From: Pseudomonas maioricensis
GTDB taxonomy: Bacteria; Pseudomonadota; Gammaproteobacteria; Pseudomonadales; Pseudomonadaceae
Length of the DNA stretch: 64,000 bases
Direction: 5' to 3'
NCBI RefSeq assembly: GCF_022790535.1
Contig: NZ_LOHG01000005.1
Location: 267,972-331,971, forward strand
The position numbers and the translations under genes are program-made. Below the pieces are notes generated by a model. The model had not been told where the DNA came from, made no database searches, and saw nothing but the letters and a program-made list of their open reading frames with translations. Shown here piece by piece: positions 53,874 through 62,197 of this stretch (position 1 is the stretch's first letter; each line of letters opens with the position of its first letter).

Positions 53874-54800
53874 TCAATCATAAAACGGCTCAACCAATGC
53901 CCGGCTGCCGACGAAGAAACTGTCCGCAACCAGCCTCAGCGGTTGCAGGTCAAGGTCGCTGGTTTTGCTCGCAATCAACTGCTGAAAGTGTCGATAGACC
54001 GCAGCGTATTCACCCTCTTCGGAAACTGTCTGGGGCACGCCATCAATACTCAACAGTGCGCCGCCATTGTCGAGCCGCAAAACACCTTCAGCGCAGCGAA
54101 TTTCGATGCTCCAGAGCTCATCATGGCCGTGATCGAAATCAAACTCCGCGCAAACATCAAGATGGCGCGCATCAGACATTTTGATCGAGGCGGCGATAGG
54201 CGACTGGCAATTACTCGGGACCCGCAAGTCAGCCGACGCAACGAACAGCGGCAACGGCAACAAATGGGTCGCGATCGACAGCGCATTGATGCCCGGATCG
54301 AAAACACCTAATCCACCTGGCTGCCAGATCCACGCCTGGCCGGGGTGCCATTTGCGCACGTCTTCCTTCCAGTCGATCTGTACGCTTTGCAGGGTGCGGG
54401 TAGCCAGCCAGTCACGAGCTGCTTCGATACCCGGCGCGTAACGCGAATGCCAGGCGAACAGGCCGCTGACGCCTTGCTGCTCAACCTGACTCACCAAGGC
54501 CATGGCCTCACCCAACGTGGCACACGGCGGCTTCTCGACCAACACATGCTTACCCGCTGCGAGCGCTTGTTGCACCAGCGCGAATCGCCCTTGCGGTGGC
54601 GTACAGAATGCAATGGCGTCGACCTGCGGGCCCTTTTCGAGCAGTTCATCAAGGGATTTGAAATTCTCGACCCCGGCACAGGGCTGTCCTTGCGTAGCCA
54701 CCGCCACCAGTTGAAAAGCCGGGTTGGCATTAATGGCTGGCACGTGTTGATCCTGGGCGATCTTGCCGTAACCCACCAGACCGAGACGGATTGGTTGCAT
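53874..54800 (-). CDS. gal: D-galactose 1-dehydrogenase
   Basis: 308-residue Gfo/Idh/MocA-family oxidoreductase. It begins MQPIRLGLVGYGKIAQDQHV and has KHVLVEKPPCATLGEA, features I associate with the characterised Pseudomonas fluorescens galactose dehydrogenase (EC 1.1.1.48). That enzyme oxidises D-galactose to galactonolactone with NAD. The dinucleotide motif GLVGYGKIA and the EKP catalytic Lys are intact. AGGAG precedes the ATG. No lactonase or galactonate dehydratase gene is adjacent, so the rest of the pathway lies elsewhere. Confidence 0.87.
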   Translation of the reverse strand: MQPIRLGLVGYGKIAQDQHVPAINANPAFQLVAVATQGQPCAGVENFKSLDELLEKGPQVDAIAFCTPPQGRFALVQQALAAGKHVLVEKPPCATLGEAMALVSQVEQQGVSGLFAWHSRYAPGIEAARDWLATRTLQSVQIDWKEDVRKWHPGQAWIWQPGGLGVFDPGINALSIATHLLPLPLFVASADLRVPSNCQSPIAASIKMSDARHLDVCAEFDFDHGHDELWSIEIRCAEGVLRLDNGGALLSIDGVPQTVSEEGEYAAVYRHFQQLIASKTSDLDLQPLRLVADSFFVGSRALVEPFYD

Positions 54801-54919
54801 CGATGACTCCTGAGTTTTTGTATTTATTCTGGGAAGCGTAATGACTCGATTATGGCCGCAGTTCTGGTCAGACGTCGACGCTTACCTGACTAATCAGTGG
54901 TTTATGAAAGCGTGAGCAT

Positions 54920-55162
54920 TCAGTCCAATTCCAGCCGTATCGCCTGCCATTGGTTCCAACAATCCTCCGCGACGATGTCGGGATAGCCACGTGCTGTTTC
55001 CATCTCAAATGCGCTGCTGAGAGAAAGGGCAATGCACGTTGCACGGTCGCGAATGTCGAACACCTCCGCCTCTGTGAGCGGCGAACCTTTGTGAGTCTCT
55101 GCTGCGCGCAGGACCGCCACAAGAGCGGGTACGAATACAAGGCATAGCGGATCGTCAGACAT
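54920..55162 (-). CDS. Small hypothetical protein
   Basis: 80-residue, acidic, helical soluble protein (MSDDPLCLVFVPALVAVLRA at the start, then SPLTEAEVFDIRDRATCIAL). AGAGGTC lies 7 bases before ATG 55162; the longer in-frame extension is REP-like DNA. No family is recognised. Composition suggests a real coding sequence. Confidence 0.6.
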   Translation of the reverse strand: MSDDPLCLVFVPALVAVLRAAETHKGSPLTEAEVFDIRDRATCIALSLSSAFEMETARGYPDIVAEDCWNQWQAIRLELD

Positions 55163-55358
55163 CAAATGACCTCTTTGGTAATAACGCAGCTTATATGAAG
55201 TATCGCGTCGCTTCATTTTCTCGGCGCGCAGATATTTTTGCAGGAGCGAGGCTTGCCCGCGAAGAACGATGACCCGGATCATCTGGAATACCAGGATAGC
55301 GGTGAATGCAGACCGCGAAATACTGCCGAACAGGCTCAGCAGTACCTGACTAAAACTT

Positions 55359-55655
55359 CTAATGCCACCGTTTGAAAGCCTTGCGCCCTCTTAATACGCC
55401 CCAGGTCATCGCAAGTCCCGCGCCGCTGAAGAAGATGAAGCCTGCTAGGGTTTCCAACAGATACCACAGGAAACGTGCCGGATGATCATCGAACACCAGG
55501 TGTTCTTTAACCGATTGCCGACGCGGCCCTGTAAGTGCATCGAACTGCCAGAGCGTCAGGGCGTCATACAGGCGCTCCCCTGCCCACCAGGCGCCGCTCA
55601 GGCAGAACAAGGCAGCGATGAAACAATAGATGCGGACGCGATATCCCGGGATCAC
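55359..55655 (-). CDS. Small two-helix membrane protein
   Basis: About 98 residues with membrane segments near 8-26 and 64-86 and a charged middle (GPRRQSVKEHLVFDDHPARF) that contains FDDHPARFLWYL. The GTG at 55655 is favoured by GGAG five bases upstream; a GTG at 55661 overlaps that box. It resembles small DUF-type membrane proteins of enterics and pseudomonads, with no known function. Confidence 0.65.
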   Translation of the reverse strand: MIPGYRVRIYCFIAALFCLSGAWWAGERLYDALTLWQFDALTGPRRQSVKEHLVFDDHPARFLWYLLETLAGFIFFSGAGLAMTWGVLRGRKAFKRWH

Positions 55656-55719
55656 AGACACTCCGTTTACTCACTGTGCAGGTGATGATTATCGGTGGCT
55701 TTCAAGCGCACTTAAGTGC

Positions 55720-56172
55720 CTATGCCTGGCTACTGTTTGTGGCCAGCAGCTCTCGGAGATTCATCACCGCCTTTTGCTGAGTTTCGCGCTCTTCTTCATT
55801 CAATGGTCGCTCGCAATACATGCGACTCAAAAAAAGAATCGCATCGTTGCCGTCAGGCTCATCTGCATAATCCGCATGGCTCGCGACTTGCGCCAACAAC
55901 GCCTGTGTAACGGGAACAACATGAAAATGCAGGTTGAAACCCGCAGATAAACCCAGCTTGTAAACGATGACTTTCCAGGGCTTGTAGGCACGAAAAAGAA
56001 GTTGCTCGGTCTCGCGCAATACACCCCCGAGCGAAGTCAGCGCCTGATCGCTGAGGTCCATGAAGTCCGTGGCAGGAGCCACCGAACTGACCATCAGGTA
56101 GCCGCTATAACGAGCATCACGCCGATGGCTGATCCGCCAGTGCCCGGTTTCGAAAATGTCCCACTCAGTCAT
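55720..56172 (-). CDS. HIT-like family protein
   Basis: 150-residue protein with the HIT fold: an N-terminal strand WRISHRRDARYSGYLMVSSV, the helix QALTSLGGVLRETEQLLFRA and the terminal motif NLHFHVVPV. The catalytic HxHxHxx triad is partly lost: its first His is Asn here, while the two following His remain. It may be a nucleotide-binding protein with changed activity. I start at ATG 56172 (family length); AAGGGAA lies about 13 bases upstream. It is divergent from the leader ORF at 56261. Confidence 0.72.
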   Translation of the reverse strand: MTEWDIFETGHWRISHRRDARYSGYLMVSSVAPATDFMDLSDQALTSLGGVLRETEQLLFRAYKPWKVIVYKLGLSAGFNLHFHVVPVTQALLAQVASHADYADEPDGNDAILFLSRMYCERPLNEEERETQQKAVMNLRELLATNSSQA

Positions 56173-56260
56173 CTGTACCAATATTCCCTTAGTTCTGGTC
56201 TTAGGTTTGCCATCAATGCACTGCCTTGTCGGCACTCCCGTTTCTGTGCAAGGATTGGCC

Positions 56261-56368
56261 ATGACCAAGTTTATTGCATGCAACCGACATCACCATCACG
56301 GACCTCGCTCAAGGTGCCGCGGTTGCTCATGCTCATCGATTCATCAGAATTCAACCTGCTTGTTCTGA
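56261..56368 (+). CDS. Histidine-rich leader peptide ORF
   Basis: A 35-codon ORF, MTKFIACNRHHHHGPRSRCR and then GCSCSS, ending TCLF. AAGGA lies 6 bases before the ATG, a strong ribosome-binding site. Codons 10-13 are CAT CAC CAT CAC, and five Cys occur in the peptide (C7, C19, C22, C24, C33). It is followed 19 bases later by a GC-rich hairpin with a T-run and then by a HisRS-like gene. This is the layout of an amino-acid attenuator (compare enteric hisL with seven His). A metal-sensing leader is an alternative reading of the His/Cys content. Confidence 0.6.
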   Translation: MTKFIACNRHHHHGPRSRCRGCSCSSIHQNSTCLF

Positions 56369-56387
56369 AGATTCAATGAACCGAACC

Positions 56388-56411
56388 AAGGCGCCCATGG
56401 CGCCTTTTTTA
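56388..56411 (+). terminator. Candidate attenuator terminator
   Basis: AAGGCGCC (56388-56395) pairs with GGCGCCTT (56399-56406) around a CAT loop and is followed by a T-run to 56410. It lies between the leader ORF stop and the HisRS-like gene. The leader contains AAGGTGCC at 56311-56318, which can pair with either arm (8 bp with the 3' arm; 6 bp with the 5' arm, using a G-U pair), giving a possible antiterminator. Confidence 0.75.
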
Positions 56412-56436
56412 TTGCCTGTAAATTGGAGATCGTGAA

Positions 56437-57064
56437 ATGACTATGCTGCGTGGAACACGAATAGTAACCGGGAAAGAAGCTGCAATCATGCGTGAAATCG
56501 AAGGCCGCTTTCGGAGTTATCTTCATCGCAGCTGGCGCTGAAGAGGCCATAGTTCCGGCGTTATGGGGGCAGGACACTTTTATCGAGAAAGCTGGCGGGA
56601 GTGAAGTAATCGGGCAAATGTGGGCCTTCAACGACAAGGCCGGGCGCCCCTGTTGCCTCATACCGGAGGCCACCGCGCTTTTTCAGGAGCGCAATGAAAT
56701 ACTTCTCGGCTCAAGGAAAACAGCGATGTTCTTCTATGTGGCGCGGTGCTATCGATATGAGCGCCCTCAAGCCGGCCGTTATCGAGAGTTCACCCAGTTG
56801 GGACTCGAAATACTGAGTGCCGACCCGGCGCAGGCTTTGCAGCGCAGCCAGGCCATTTGCATTGGCTTCCTTGACTCGCTGGCGCTCGACTATGAACTTA
56901 ATCTCGCTGTGAAACGTGGGCTGAGTTATTACCTTGAGGGCAACGGCTTCGAAGTGCGATGTCCCGCTTTGGGCGCACAGCAGCAAGTTGTCGGCGGCGG
57001 TGCTTATCGCGAGGGTGCCGGTTTTGGCATTGGGCTTGAGCGGCTGGTACTGGCTCTGCAGTAG
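56437..57064 (+). pseudogene. HisRS/HisZ-like class II synthetase paralogue, frameshifted
   Basis: Compact class II aminoacyl-tRNA synthetase core. Frame 1 from ATG 56437 (GGAG 8 bases upstream) reads MTMLRGTRIVTGKEAAIMRE and continues to a TGA at 56539. The rest is in the +1 frame from about 56517: EEAIVPALWGQDTFIEKAGG, motif 2 ARCYRYERPQAGRYREFTQL, then motif 3 EGAGFGIGLERLVLAL. Total length is 628 bases, one too many for a 208-residue protein, so one base is inserted near 56527-56534. No anticodon-binding domain is present, so it would not be a normal tRNA synthetase. Loss of function, or a sequencing error, cannot be separated here. Confidence 0.78.
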
Positions 57065-57179
57065 TGTGAGCTCACAACGGCTCGACTGAATATGAAGAGC
57101 CGTTGTGCCCCTGATCAGCCCATTTCAAAAATGCTTTAATGCCGCGACAACTCAACAACAATCAGCCAGGTAACCCGCA

Positions 57180-57479
57180 ATGGCAGACGCTACAGACCAA
57201 GCATTCTACGATCGTGCAGACGCGCACATCGAGCTGTCCAACGAACAGCTCAAAACTTTTGAAAACATCGGTCAGGTCAATGCATCCATGATGTTTGGCA
57301 CCACACGCTTCAATGCCTGGGTCAGCGCGCGCAGTTTCAAATCCGGAGAGGAAATGGCTCAGGCGCGTGAGGCGATGCTGAAGTATTTCTGTGATCAATA
57401 CCGGCTGATGCTTGAAGATAACCTGGACGATCACATCAATAACTTCGGCCAGTACATGATGGTGCAAAAGCCTGATTGA
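57180..57479 (+). CDS. DUF3144-family small protein
   Basis: 99-residue helical protein: FYDRADAHIELSNEQLKTFE, then MMFGTTRFNAWVSARSFKSG and a C-terminal MLEDNLDDHINNFGQYMM. This matches the DUF3144 family of small conserved gamma-proteobacterial proteins with unknown function. AGGTAAC precedes the ATG. It is a single gene. Confidence 0.8.
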   Translation: MADATDQAFYDRADAHIELSNEQLKTFENIGQVNASMMFGTTRFNAWVSARSFKSGEEMAQAREAMLKYFCDQYRLMLEDNLDDHINNFGQYMMVQKPD

Positions 57480-57533
57480 TAGCGCGCACCTTTTGTCCAC
57501 GACACACCGCTGTCGTGAAGCAAACACTGAATT

Positions 57534-57623
57534 TGTAGGAGCTCACCGAGGTTACGAGGCCAGCGATTGCTGTGTATCTGACACACCGCAATCGCTGCCT
57601 CGCGTTGCTCGTGAGCTCCTACG
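57534..57623. repeat. REPIN, CTCACCGAGG subtype
   Basis: TGTAGGAGCTCACCGAGGTT with ACGAGGC (left) faces GCCTCGCGTTGCTCGTGAGC with TCCTACG (right). The outer 10 bases are perfect complements; the inner parts differ, so the right half appears to derive from a related REP variant. Confidence 0.8.
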
Positions 57624-57676
57624 GGCCAGGGTTTAATCCAGAGAATTACGTTGTGTTTGATGAGCGTTATCGGAGG

Positions 57677-58168
57677 CTAAAGAAAAAGCACAAACCTGCT
57701 CTCTGCCGCCTCGTCATCCAGCGGCGGCTCAAGCTGGAACCCGCATCGCTCAAGGACCTTCATCGAACCGAGATTTTCCTTGAAGACGTAAGCAACCAGT
57801 TGCGTAAGTCCCCGACTCCTGGCCTCTTCAATCAGGTGCTTCAGCGCCAGTGTCGCCAACCCTTTCCCACACGCAGCGTGATCAATTCGATAGCCCACTT
57901 CAGCGCAACGCTCTGGCAGGTTTATATCCTTCAGGTTGGCCCGGCCTATTATTTCTCCACTGACGTCTTCGATAACAAATGGATGCCAGACGCCGAGCGC
58001 AAAGTCGGCCAGATAGCCTTGAATATGCTCGGCGACACCCAGTGACGAATAGAACGTAGGATCTCGCGCATCAATGTGAGATTCAAACCACTCGCGATTA
58101 CGGAGTTCAAATGCCAGCAGCGAATCAGTGTCGGAACGGTTTAAATGGCGAATTTTAAATGGCTTCAT
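57677..58168 (-). CDS. Ribosomal-protein-type GNAT acetyltransferase
   Basis: 163-residue GNAT_3 protein of the RimJ/RimL group: FKIRHLNRSDTDSLLAFELR at the start, GRANLKDINLPERCAEVGYR, motif A IDHAACGKGLATLALKHLIE, and VFKENLGSMKVLERCGF. Its ATG overlaps the stop of the TetR gene by 4 bases, so the two are one operon. The target may be a protein N-terminus or a small amine. Confidence 0.85.
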   Translation of the reverse strand: MKPFKIRHLNRSDTDSLLAFELRNREWFESHIDARDPTFYSSLGVAEHIQGYLADFALGVWHPFVIEDVSGEIIGRANLKDINLPERCAEVGYRIDHAACGKGLATLALKHLIEEARSRGLTQLVAYVFKENLGSMKVLERCGFQLEPPLDDEAAESRFVLFL

Positions 58169-58806
58169 GGACGACTTTTAACGCTCTGATTAACTTGAAG
58201 ATAGGCCGTCAGTAACAAGGTCAATTGCTGCTCAAGGCACTCTGTGAAATCAGGCGGCGAGAACCCCTCAAGCATGGCTCGTACCGGCCCGATCACCGCG
58301 TGCAAAGAAACTTGCGCGACCAAAGCCGGAGCCTCGAAGTGCGCATCCGTTGCGGTTGCCAGCATGCTGGCGATGGCGGCCACCATGCGCTCGCCGATGC
58401 GAGCCATCAGTTCGGCACCGCCCCGCTCCGCCGCAATCGCGTAAAGCGCTTTCGAAGCCGTTGGGTTTCGCAGCTTTACGGCCAGAAACGCCGAGACAAA
58501 GCCCGCGGCCATTTCAGCAACAGCCTTACCGTGATAACGGGCACAAGCCAGCTCCACCGTTTCGACGACTTCCAGCAGATGCTTTTCGAGCACCGCTGCC
58601 AGCAGCGCGTCACGGTTCGGATAGTACTGATAGAGGCTGCCCACGGACATTCCGGCGCGCTCGGCAACCCGCGTGGTGGTACAGCGCTTGAGCCCGTGCT
58701 GAGTCAAAACCTGAAGGGTCGCGGTGTGAAGTGCATCTACCGTTGCGACGGATCTGGCTTGAACAGCTGATTTTCTTGGCTTTAAAGAAGCTTTAACAGT
58801 CGTCAT
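58165..58806 (-). CDS. TetR-family transcriptional regulator
   Basis: 213-residue repressor with an N-terminal helix-turn-helix near 30-75 (CTTTRVAERAGMSVGSLYQY) and a C-terminal ligand domain, TetR_C type. Start ATG 58806 lacks a clear Shine-Dalgarno; a TTG at 58821 is possible. It is divergent from an aldo-keto reductase gene and co-transcribed with the GNAT gene downstream. A palindrome in the divergent gap is a likely operator. Confidence 0.85.
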   Translation of the reverse strand: MTTVKASLKPRKSAVQARSVATVDALHTATLQVLTQHGLKRCTTTRVAERAGMSVGSLYQYYPNRDALLAAVLEKHLLEVVETVELACARYHGKAVAEMAAGFVSAFLAVKLRNPTASKALYAIAAERGGAELMARIGERMVAAIASMLATATDAHFEAPALVAQVSLHAVIGPVRAMLEGFSPPDFTECLEQQLTLLLTAYLQVNQSVKSRP

Positions 58807-58825
58807 GGAATGCGAATTCAAAACC

Positions 58826-58839
58826 TGAAGGTTCCTTCA
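58826..58839. promoter_or_regulatory. Candidate TetR operator
   Basis: TGAAGGTTCCTTCA is a 6-2-6 inverted repeat in the 65-base gap between the TetR gene and the aldo-keto reductase gene. Its position lets one repressor dimer control both directions. No direct binding evidence. Confidence 0.5.
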
Positions 58840-58871
58840 TACCATAGTTTCCCTCAAGCCAAGCAAGAGTG

Positions 58872-59744
58872 ATGGATATGACGGATCTAAATAAAAGCGG
58901 CACATTCAACCTCGGTGACCGCCAGGTAAAACGTATCGGCTACGGCGCTATGCAACTGGCAGGCCCCGGTGTATTTGGTCCACCCAAGGATCGTCAGGCG
59001 GCGGTCGCAGTCCTGCGCGAGGCTGTCGAGTCTGGCGTGAACCATATCGACACCAGTGACTTCTACGGACCACATATCACCAATCAGATTATTCGCGAGG
59101 CGCTGCATCCGTATCGGGACGACCTCACCATCGTCACCAAGATCGGTGCGTTGCGGGGCACAGACGGTGCCTGGCTTCCAGCCACCTCAAAGCAAGAGCT
59201 GACGCAGGCGGTGCATGACAACTTGCGCAATCTTGGCCTGGACGTGCTGGATGTTGTGAACGTACGGATCATGTTCAATGCAATGGGAACAGCTGAAGGG
59301 TCGATCGAAGAACAATTGACCGCAGTTGCAGAACTCCAGCAGCAAGGGCTGATTCGCCACATCGGCATCAGCAACGTCACACCGACGCAAGTCGCCGAAG
59401 CGCGCAAGCTGGTCAAGTTCGTTTGCGTACAAAATCTCTACAACATTGCCCAGCAGCACGACAACGCGATGATCGAAGAGTTGGCCCGTGACGGCATCGC
59501 CTACGTGCCGTTTTTCCCGCTGGGTGGATTCACACCGATTCAGTCGTCTGCACTGTCGACGATTGCACAGCGGCTGGACGTGACGCCGAAGCAGTTGGCG
59601 CTGGCATGGCTACTGCGTCGCTCGGCCAACATCCTGCTGATTCCTGGCACGTCCTCGGTCACTCACCTGCGTGAAAACCTCGCGGTGAGCGAACTGGATC
59701 TGTCGGATGAGGTTATGGCCGAACTGAATGCAATCGCAGGTTGA
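58872..59744 (+). CDS. Aldo-keto reductase (YdbC-like)
   Basis: 290-residue (beta/alpha)8 NADPH-dependent reductase. GYGAMQLAGPGVFGPPKDR, HIDTSDFYGPH (catalytic Asp and Tyr) and IVTKIGALRG (Lys) are present. The position usually held by the catalytic His reads VVNVRIMF. The overall form resembles E. coli YdbC/pyridoxal reductase. GTG 58869, ATG 58872 and ATG 58878 are all possible starts. It is divergent from the TetR gene and probably repressed by it; aldehydes or ketones are likely substrates. Confidence 0.85.
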   Translation: MDMTDLNKSGTFNLGDRQVKRIGYGAMQLAGPGVFGPPKDRQAAVAVLREAVESGVNHIDTSDFYGPHITNQIIREALHPYRDDLTIVTKIGALRGTDGAWLPATSKQELTQAVHDNLRNLGLDVLDVVNVRIMFNAMGTAEGSIEEQLTAVAELQQQGLIRHIGISNVTPTQVAEARKLVKFVCVQNLYNIAQQHDNAMIEELARDGIAYVPFFPLGGFTPIQSSALSTIAQRLDVTPKQLALAWLLRRSANILLIPGTSSVTHLRENLAVSELDLSDEVMAELNAIAG

Positions 59745-59750
59745 GCAACG

Positions 59751-60725
59751 TTAACCCTTCACCGACTTGATCCGCCTGCTGATCCACTCATGGCTGTAGG
59801 CGAGAACCCGCAACGTCATTGCGGTGGGGAAATGGATGAAGCCATGTGCGCTGGCAGGCACTATCTGCAGCTCAACATCCGCAGATTTCGTCCATCGCTC
59901 CGCCATCTCCACGGTGTCGTCCAGCAGTGGGTCCAGCTCACCGGCGAACATCAGCGCTGGAGGTAAACCGGCAAGGTCGCCATACAAGGGCGACAATGGC
60001 GGCACGCGGCGCTCCTCGTCGCTCAGACCGGGCGTGAGCAGGCGCAGTGCTTCGACCATACCGGGACCGTCCAGGACCAGCGTTTCTGGCCCGGCGGCGC
60101 GTACGCTGGCCGTGCCGGTCAAGTCATAAACGCCGTAGTAAAGGACCGCCCCGCTCACCCGGCGAATTAAATCGGGCCAGGCCTTGAGCCGTAAAAGCGT
60201 CGCGGCTGCGAGATGCCCACCCGCCGACTCACCGACAATGATCACAGGCAAATCCGCAAACTCTTTGCAGGCACCGCTCAACAACCAGCGCGCCGCCGAA
60301 AGACAGTCATCCATCAGGCCTTCAACGGGCGTCGACACGGCGAGTCGGTAGTCCACCGAAACCACCACCACATCACACGCATTGACCATGGCAACGTTGA
60401 GGTCGTCATTCATCTGCGCATTGCCGATCACCCACCCTCCACCATGGATATCAAACACCACGCCTCGGGCTTTACCTTTGGGCCGCAAGATCCGTACGGG
60501 TACCGATAAACCGTCGACACCAACCAAACGCTTTTCAGCCAGCAGCCCCTGTTTGGCCAGCTTGTTTGCGCCGCCGATTTGCCCTGCGCGCAGCAGTGTC
60601 TGAATAACCCGGGGCGTCAGGCGGTTGCGGATTCGAAAACGCGGCAACCAGCCGAGCTTTTTGTTGAAACGCTGCATTTCTGCGACTTCATGCTCGCTAA
60701 AAGGCTCAAGCTCGTGGATATCCAA
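59751..60725 (-). CDS. Alpha/beta hydrolase, hormone-sensitive-lipase family
   Basis: 324-residue cytosolic esterase. The HSL oxyanion motif HGGGW (about residue 94) and the nucleophile elbow GESAGG with Ser are present, as are acid (GELDPLLDD) and base (SAHGF) residues. It starts with TTG 60725, preceded by AGGGG. It belongs to the bHSL family, which hydrolyses short-chain esters. It is followed convergently by the aldo-keto reductase gene and lies next to a LysR gene on the same strand. Confidence 0.86.
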   Translation of the reverse strand: MDIHELEPFSEHEVAEMQRFNKKLGWLPRFRIRNRLTPRVIQTLLRAGQIGGANKLAKQGLLAEKRLVGVDGLSVPVRILRPKGKARGVVFDIHGGGWVIGNAQMNDDLNVAMVNACDVVVVSVDYRLAVSTPVEGLMDDCLSAARWLLSGACKEFADLPVIIVGESAGGHLAAATLLRLKAWPDLIRRVSGAVLYYGVYDLTGTASVRAAGPETLVLDGPGMVEALRLLTPGLSDEERRVPPLSPLYGDLAGLPPALMFAGELDPLLDDTVEMAERWTKSADVELQIVPASAHGFIHFPTAMTLRVLAYSHEWISRRIKSVKG

Positions 60726-60799
60726 TATTTGCCCCTCGCCAACACAATAAATTCCGGTTTAAACCATCCTGCGGATCATTCAATAGAACGCCGGATCTG

Positions 60800-61708
60800 T
60801 TACGAGTGCAGCGCACCCTCAAGAAACTCGATGAACGCTCGTACCTTCGCATTCAATGCCGACCGTTCCGTGACACAGGCGTAAATATCCATCGGTTCAG
60901 ACTCTGCAAAGGCATCGCTGCGATTGCCTGATTCGAACAAGGGCAGCAAGCGCCCGCTGTCGATCAGAGGCTGCGCAATGAAGCTTGCCAGACGGGCTAT
61001 GCCACCGCCGTTCAGCGCAATCTGGGTAAGCATGTCGATGTCATCACAGACAAAACCCGGATTGACCGTCGCCTCGAAACGTTTGCCGCTCCGTATGAAA
61101 TTCCACGGCAGAAAACGTCCGTCAGTGGGGTAGCGAAACACCAGGCAGGCGTGTTCTTTCAGTTCTTCCGGGGTGGTGGGCACGCCCGCCCGGTCGAGGT
61201 AGGCAGGCGATGCGCAGAACACGAATGGAAGTGACGTGATACGTCGCACGACCAACTGATCGTTCAATTGCGCCTGAATACGAATGCTGACGTCCACACC
61301 TTCCAGACGATGATCGACACGCCTATCAGCACTGATCAACTCGACGCTGATGCGCGGGTACGCCGCCTTGAACGCAGGCATGAGTGGCGCCAGCACATGC
61401 CGACCAAACGCTGCCGTCGTCGCAATCCGCAGCGGCCCCTGAGGTTCGGTAGCGACGGCGGCAGCCTGAGAAGCCAGTTCGATATCGCGTGGTATGTGGC
61501 GCACTTTTTCGTAGTACCGCGTACCGCTTTCAGTCAGCGCCATCCTGCGTGTGGTGCGAGAAAGCAACTGCGTGCCCAAATGCTTTTCAAGCCGGGAAAT
61601 GCTCTGACTCACCGCTGCCGCACTCATACCCTGGGCTCTGGCCGCTGCGGCAATGCTGCCAACCTCAACGACGCGAATGAACGTATTGATCAACCCCAGA
61701 ATATCCAT
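60800..61708 (-). CDS. LysR-type transcriptional regulator
   Basis: 302-residue LysR regulator. The helix-turn-helix (about 1-60) contains GSIAAAARAQGMSAAAVSQS, and the effector domain covers about 88-295 (ADRRVDHRLEGVDVSIRI; CVTERSALNAKVRAFIEF). ATG 61708 is preceded by GGGAG five bases upstream. It lies 74 bases upstream of the esterase gene on the same strand, so the pair may be co-regulated. The natural target is unknown. Confidence 0.87.
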   Translation of the reverse strand: MDILGLINTFIRVVEVGSIAAAARAQGMSAAAVSQSISRLEKHLGTQLLSRTTRRMALTESGTRYYEKVRHIPRDIELASQAAAVATEPQGPLRIATTAAFGRHVLAPLMPAFKAAYPRISVELISADRRVDHRLEGVDVSIRIQAQLNDQLVVRRITSLPFVFCASPAYLDRAGVPTTPEELKEHACLVFRYPTDGRFLPWNFIRSGKRFEATVNPGFVCDDIDMLTQIALNGGGIARLASFIAQPLIDSGRLLPLFESGNRSDAFAESEPMDIYACVTERSALNAKVRAFIEFLEGALHS

Positions 61709-61835
61709 CGAACTCCCAGCGCTCCATTCGTTGATTTTACTTAACAGTGATTCAAGCATTACGCGGCTACCGGCACCTGCAGCAGCTTGATAGGTTAGCG
61801 GCTCTTGCGATCCCCACTCTTGACGAGGTTAACCG

Positions 61836-62099
61836 ATGACTGCCGGAAGTACCCAGAATACCTTACGCCTACGCTTCCCAAAACGCGCCACGCCTTATGT
61901 GTTTGCACTCTACATGGCGACCATCATGGCGTTTCTCATGTGCCTGGTGATTACCCTGGCTGAATTTGGTTTTGATGGGCATTACATGAGTAATGTGATG
62001 AATGCGTATCGAGTGGCGATGCCATCTGCGTTCATCTGCGTGCTCGTGGTACGCCCGATGGTCGCCCGACTGGTGGCGTGGACCGTACATGGGCATTGA
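61836..62099 (+). CDS. DUF2798 membrane protein
   Basis: 87-residue protein with two membrane segments (about 22-45 and 57-82) and a short polar link. FPKRATPYVFALYMATIMAF and the VAMPSAFICVLVVRPMVARL ending match DUF2798 proteins. GAGGTTAACCG precedes the ATG. It is divergent from the LysR gene. Function unknown. Confidence 0.8.
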   Translation: MTAGSTQNTLRLRFPKRATPYVFALYMATIMAFLMCLVITLAEFGFDGHYMSNVMNAYRVAMPSAFICVLVVRPMVARLVAWTVHGH

Positions 62100-62197
62100 A
62101 GTGGCACGCGGCATATGGTGACGAAGCGAGATCCACTTGAAACCGCTCACCTGTGGGAGATTGGGCGGATGTCCAACTTATGGAGCGCATGCCACAC

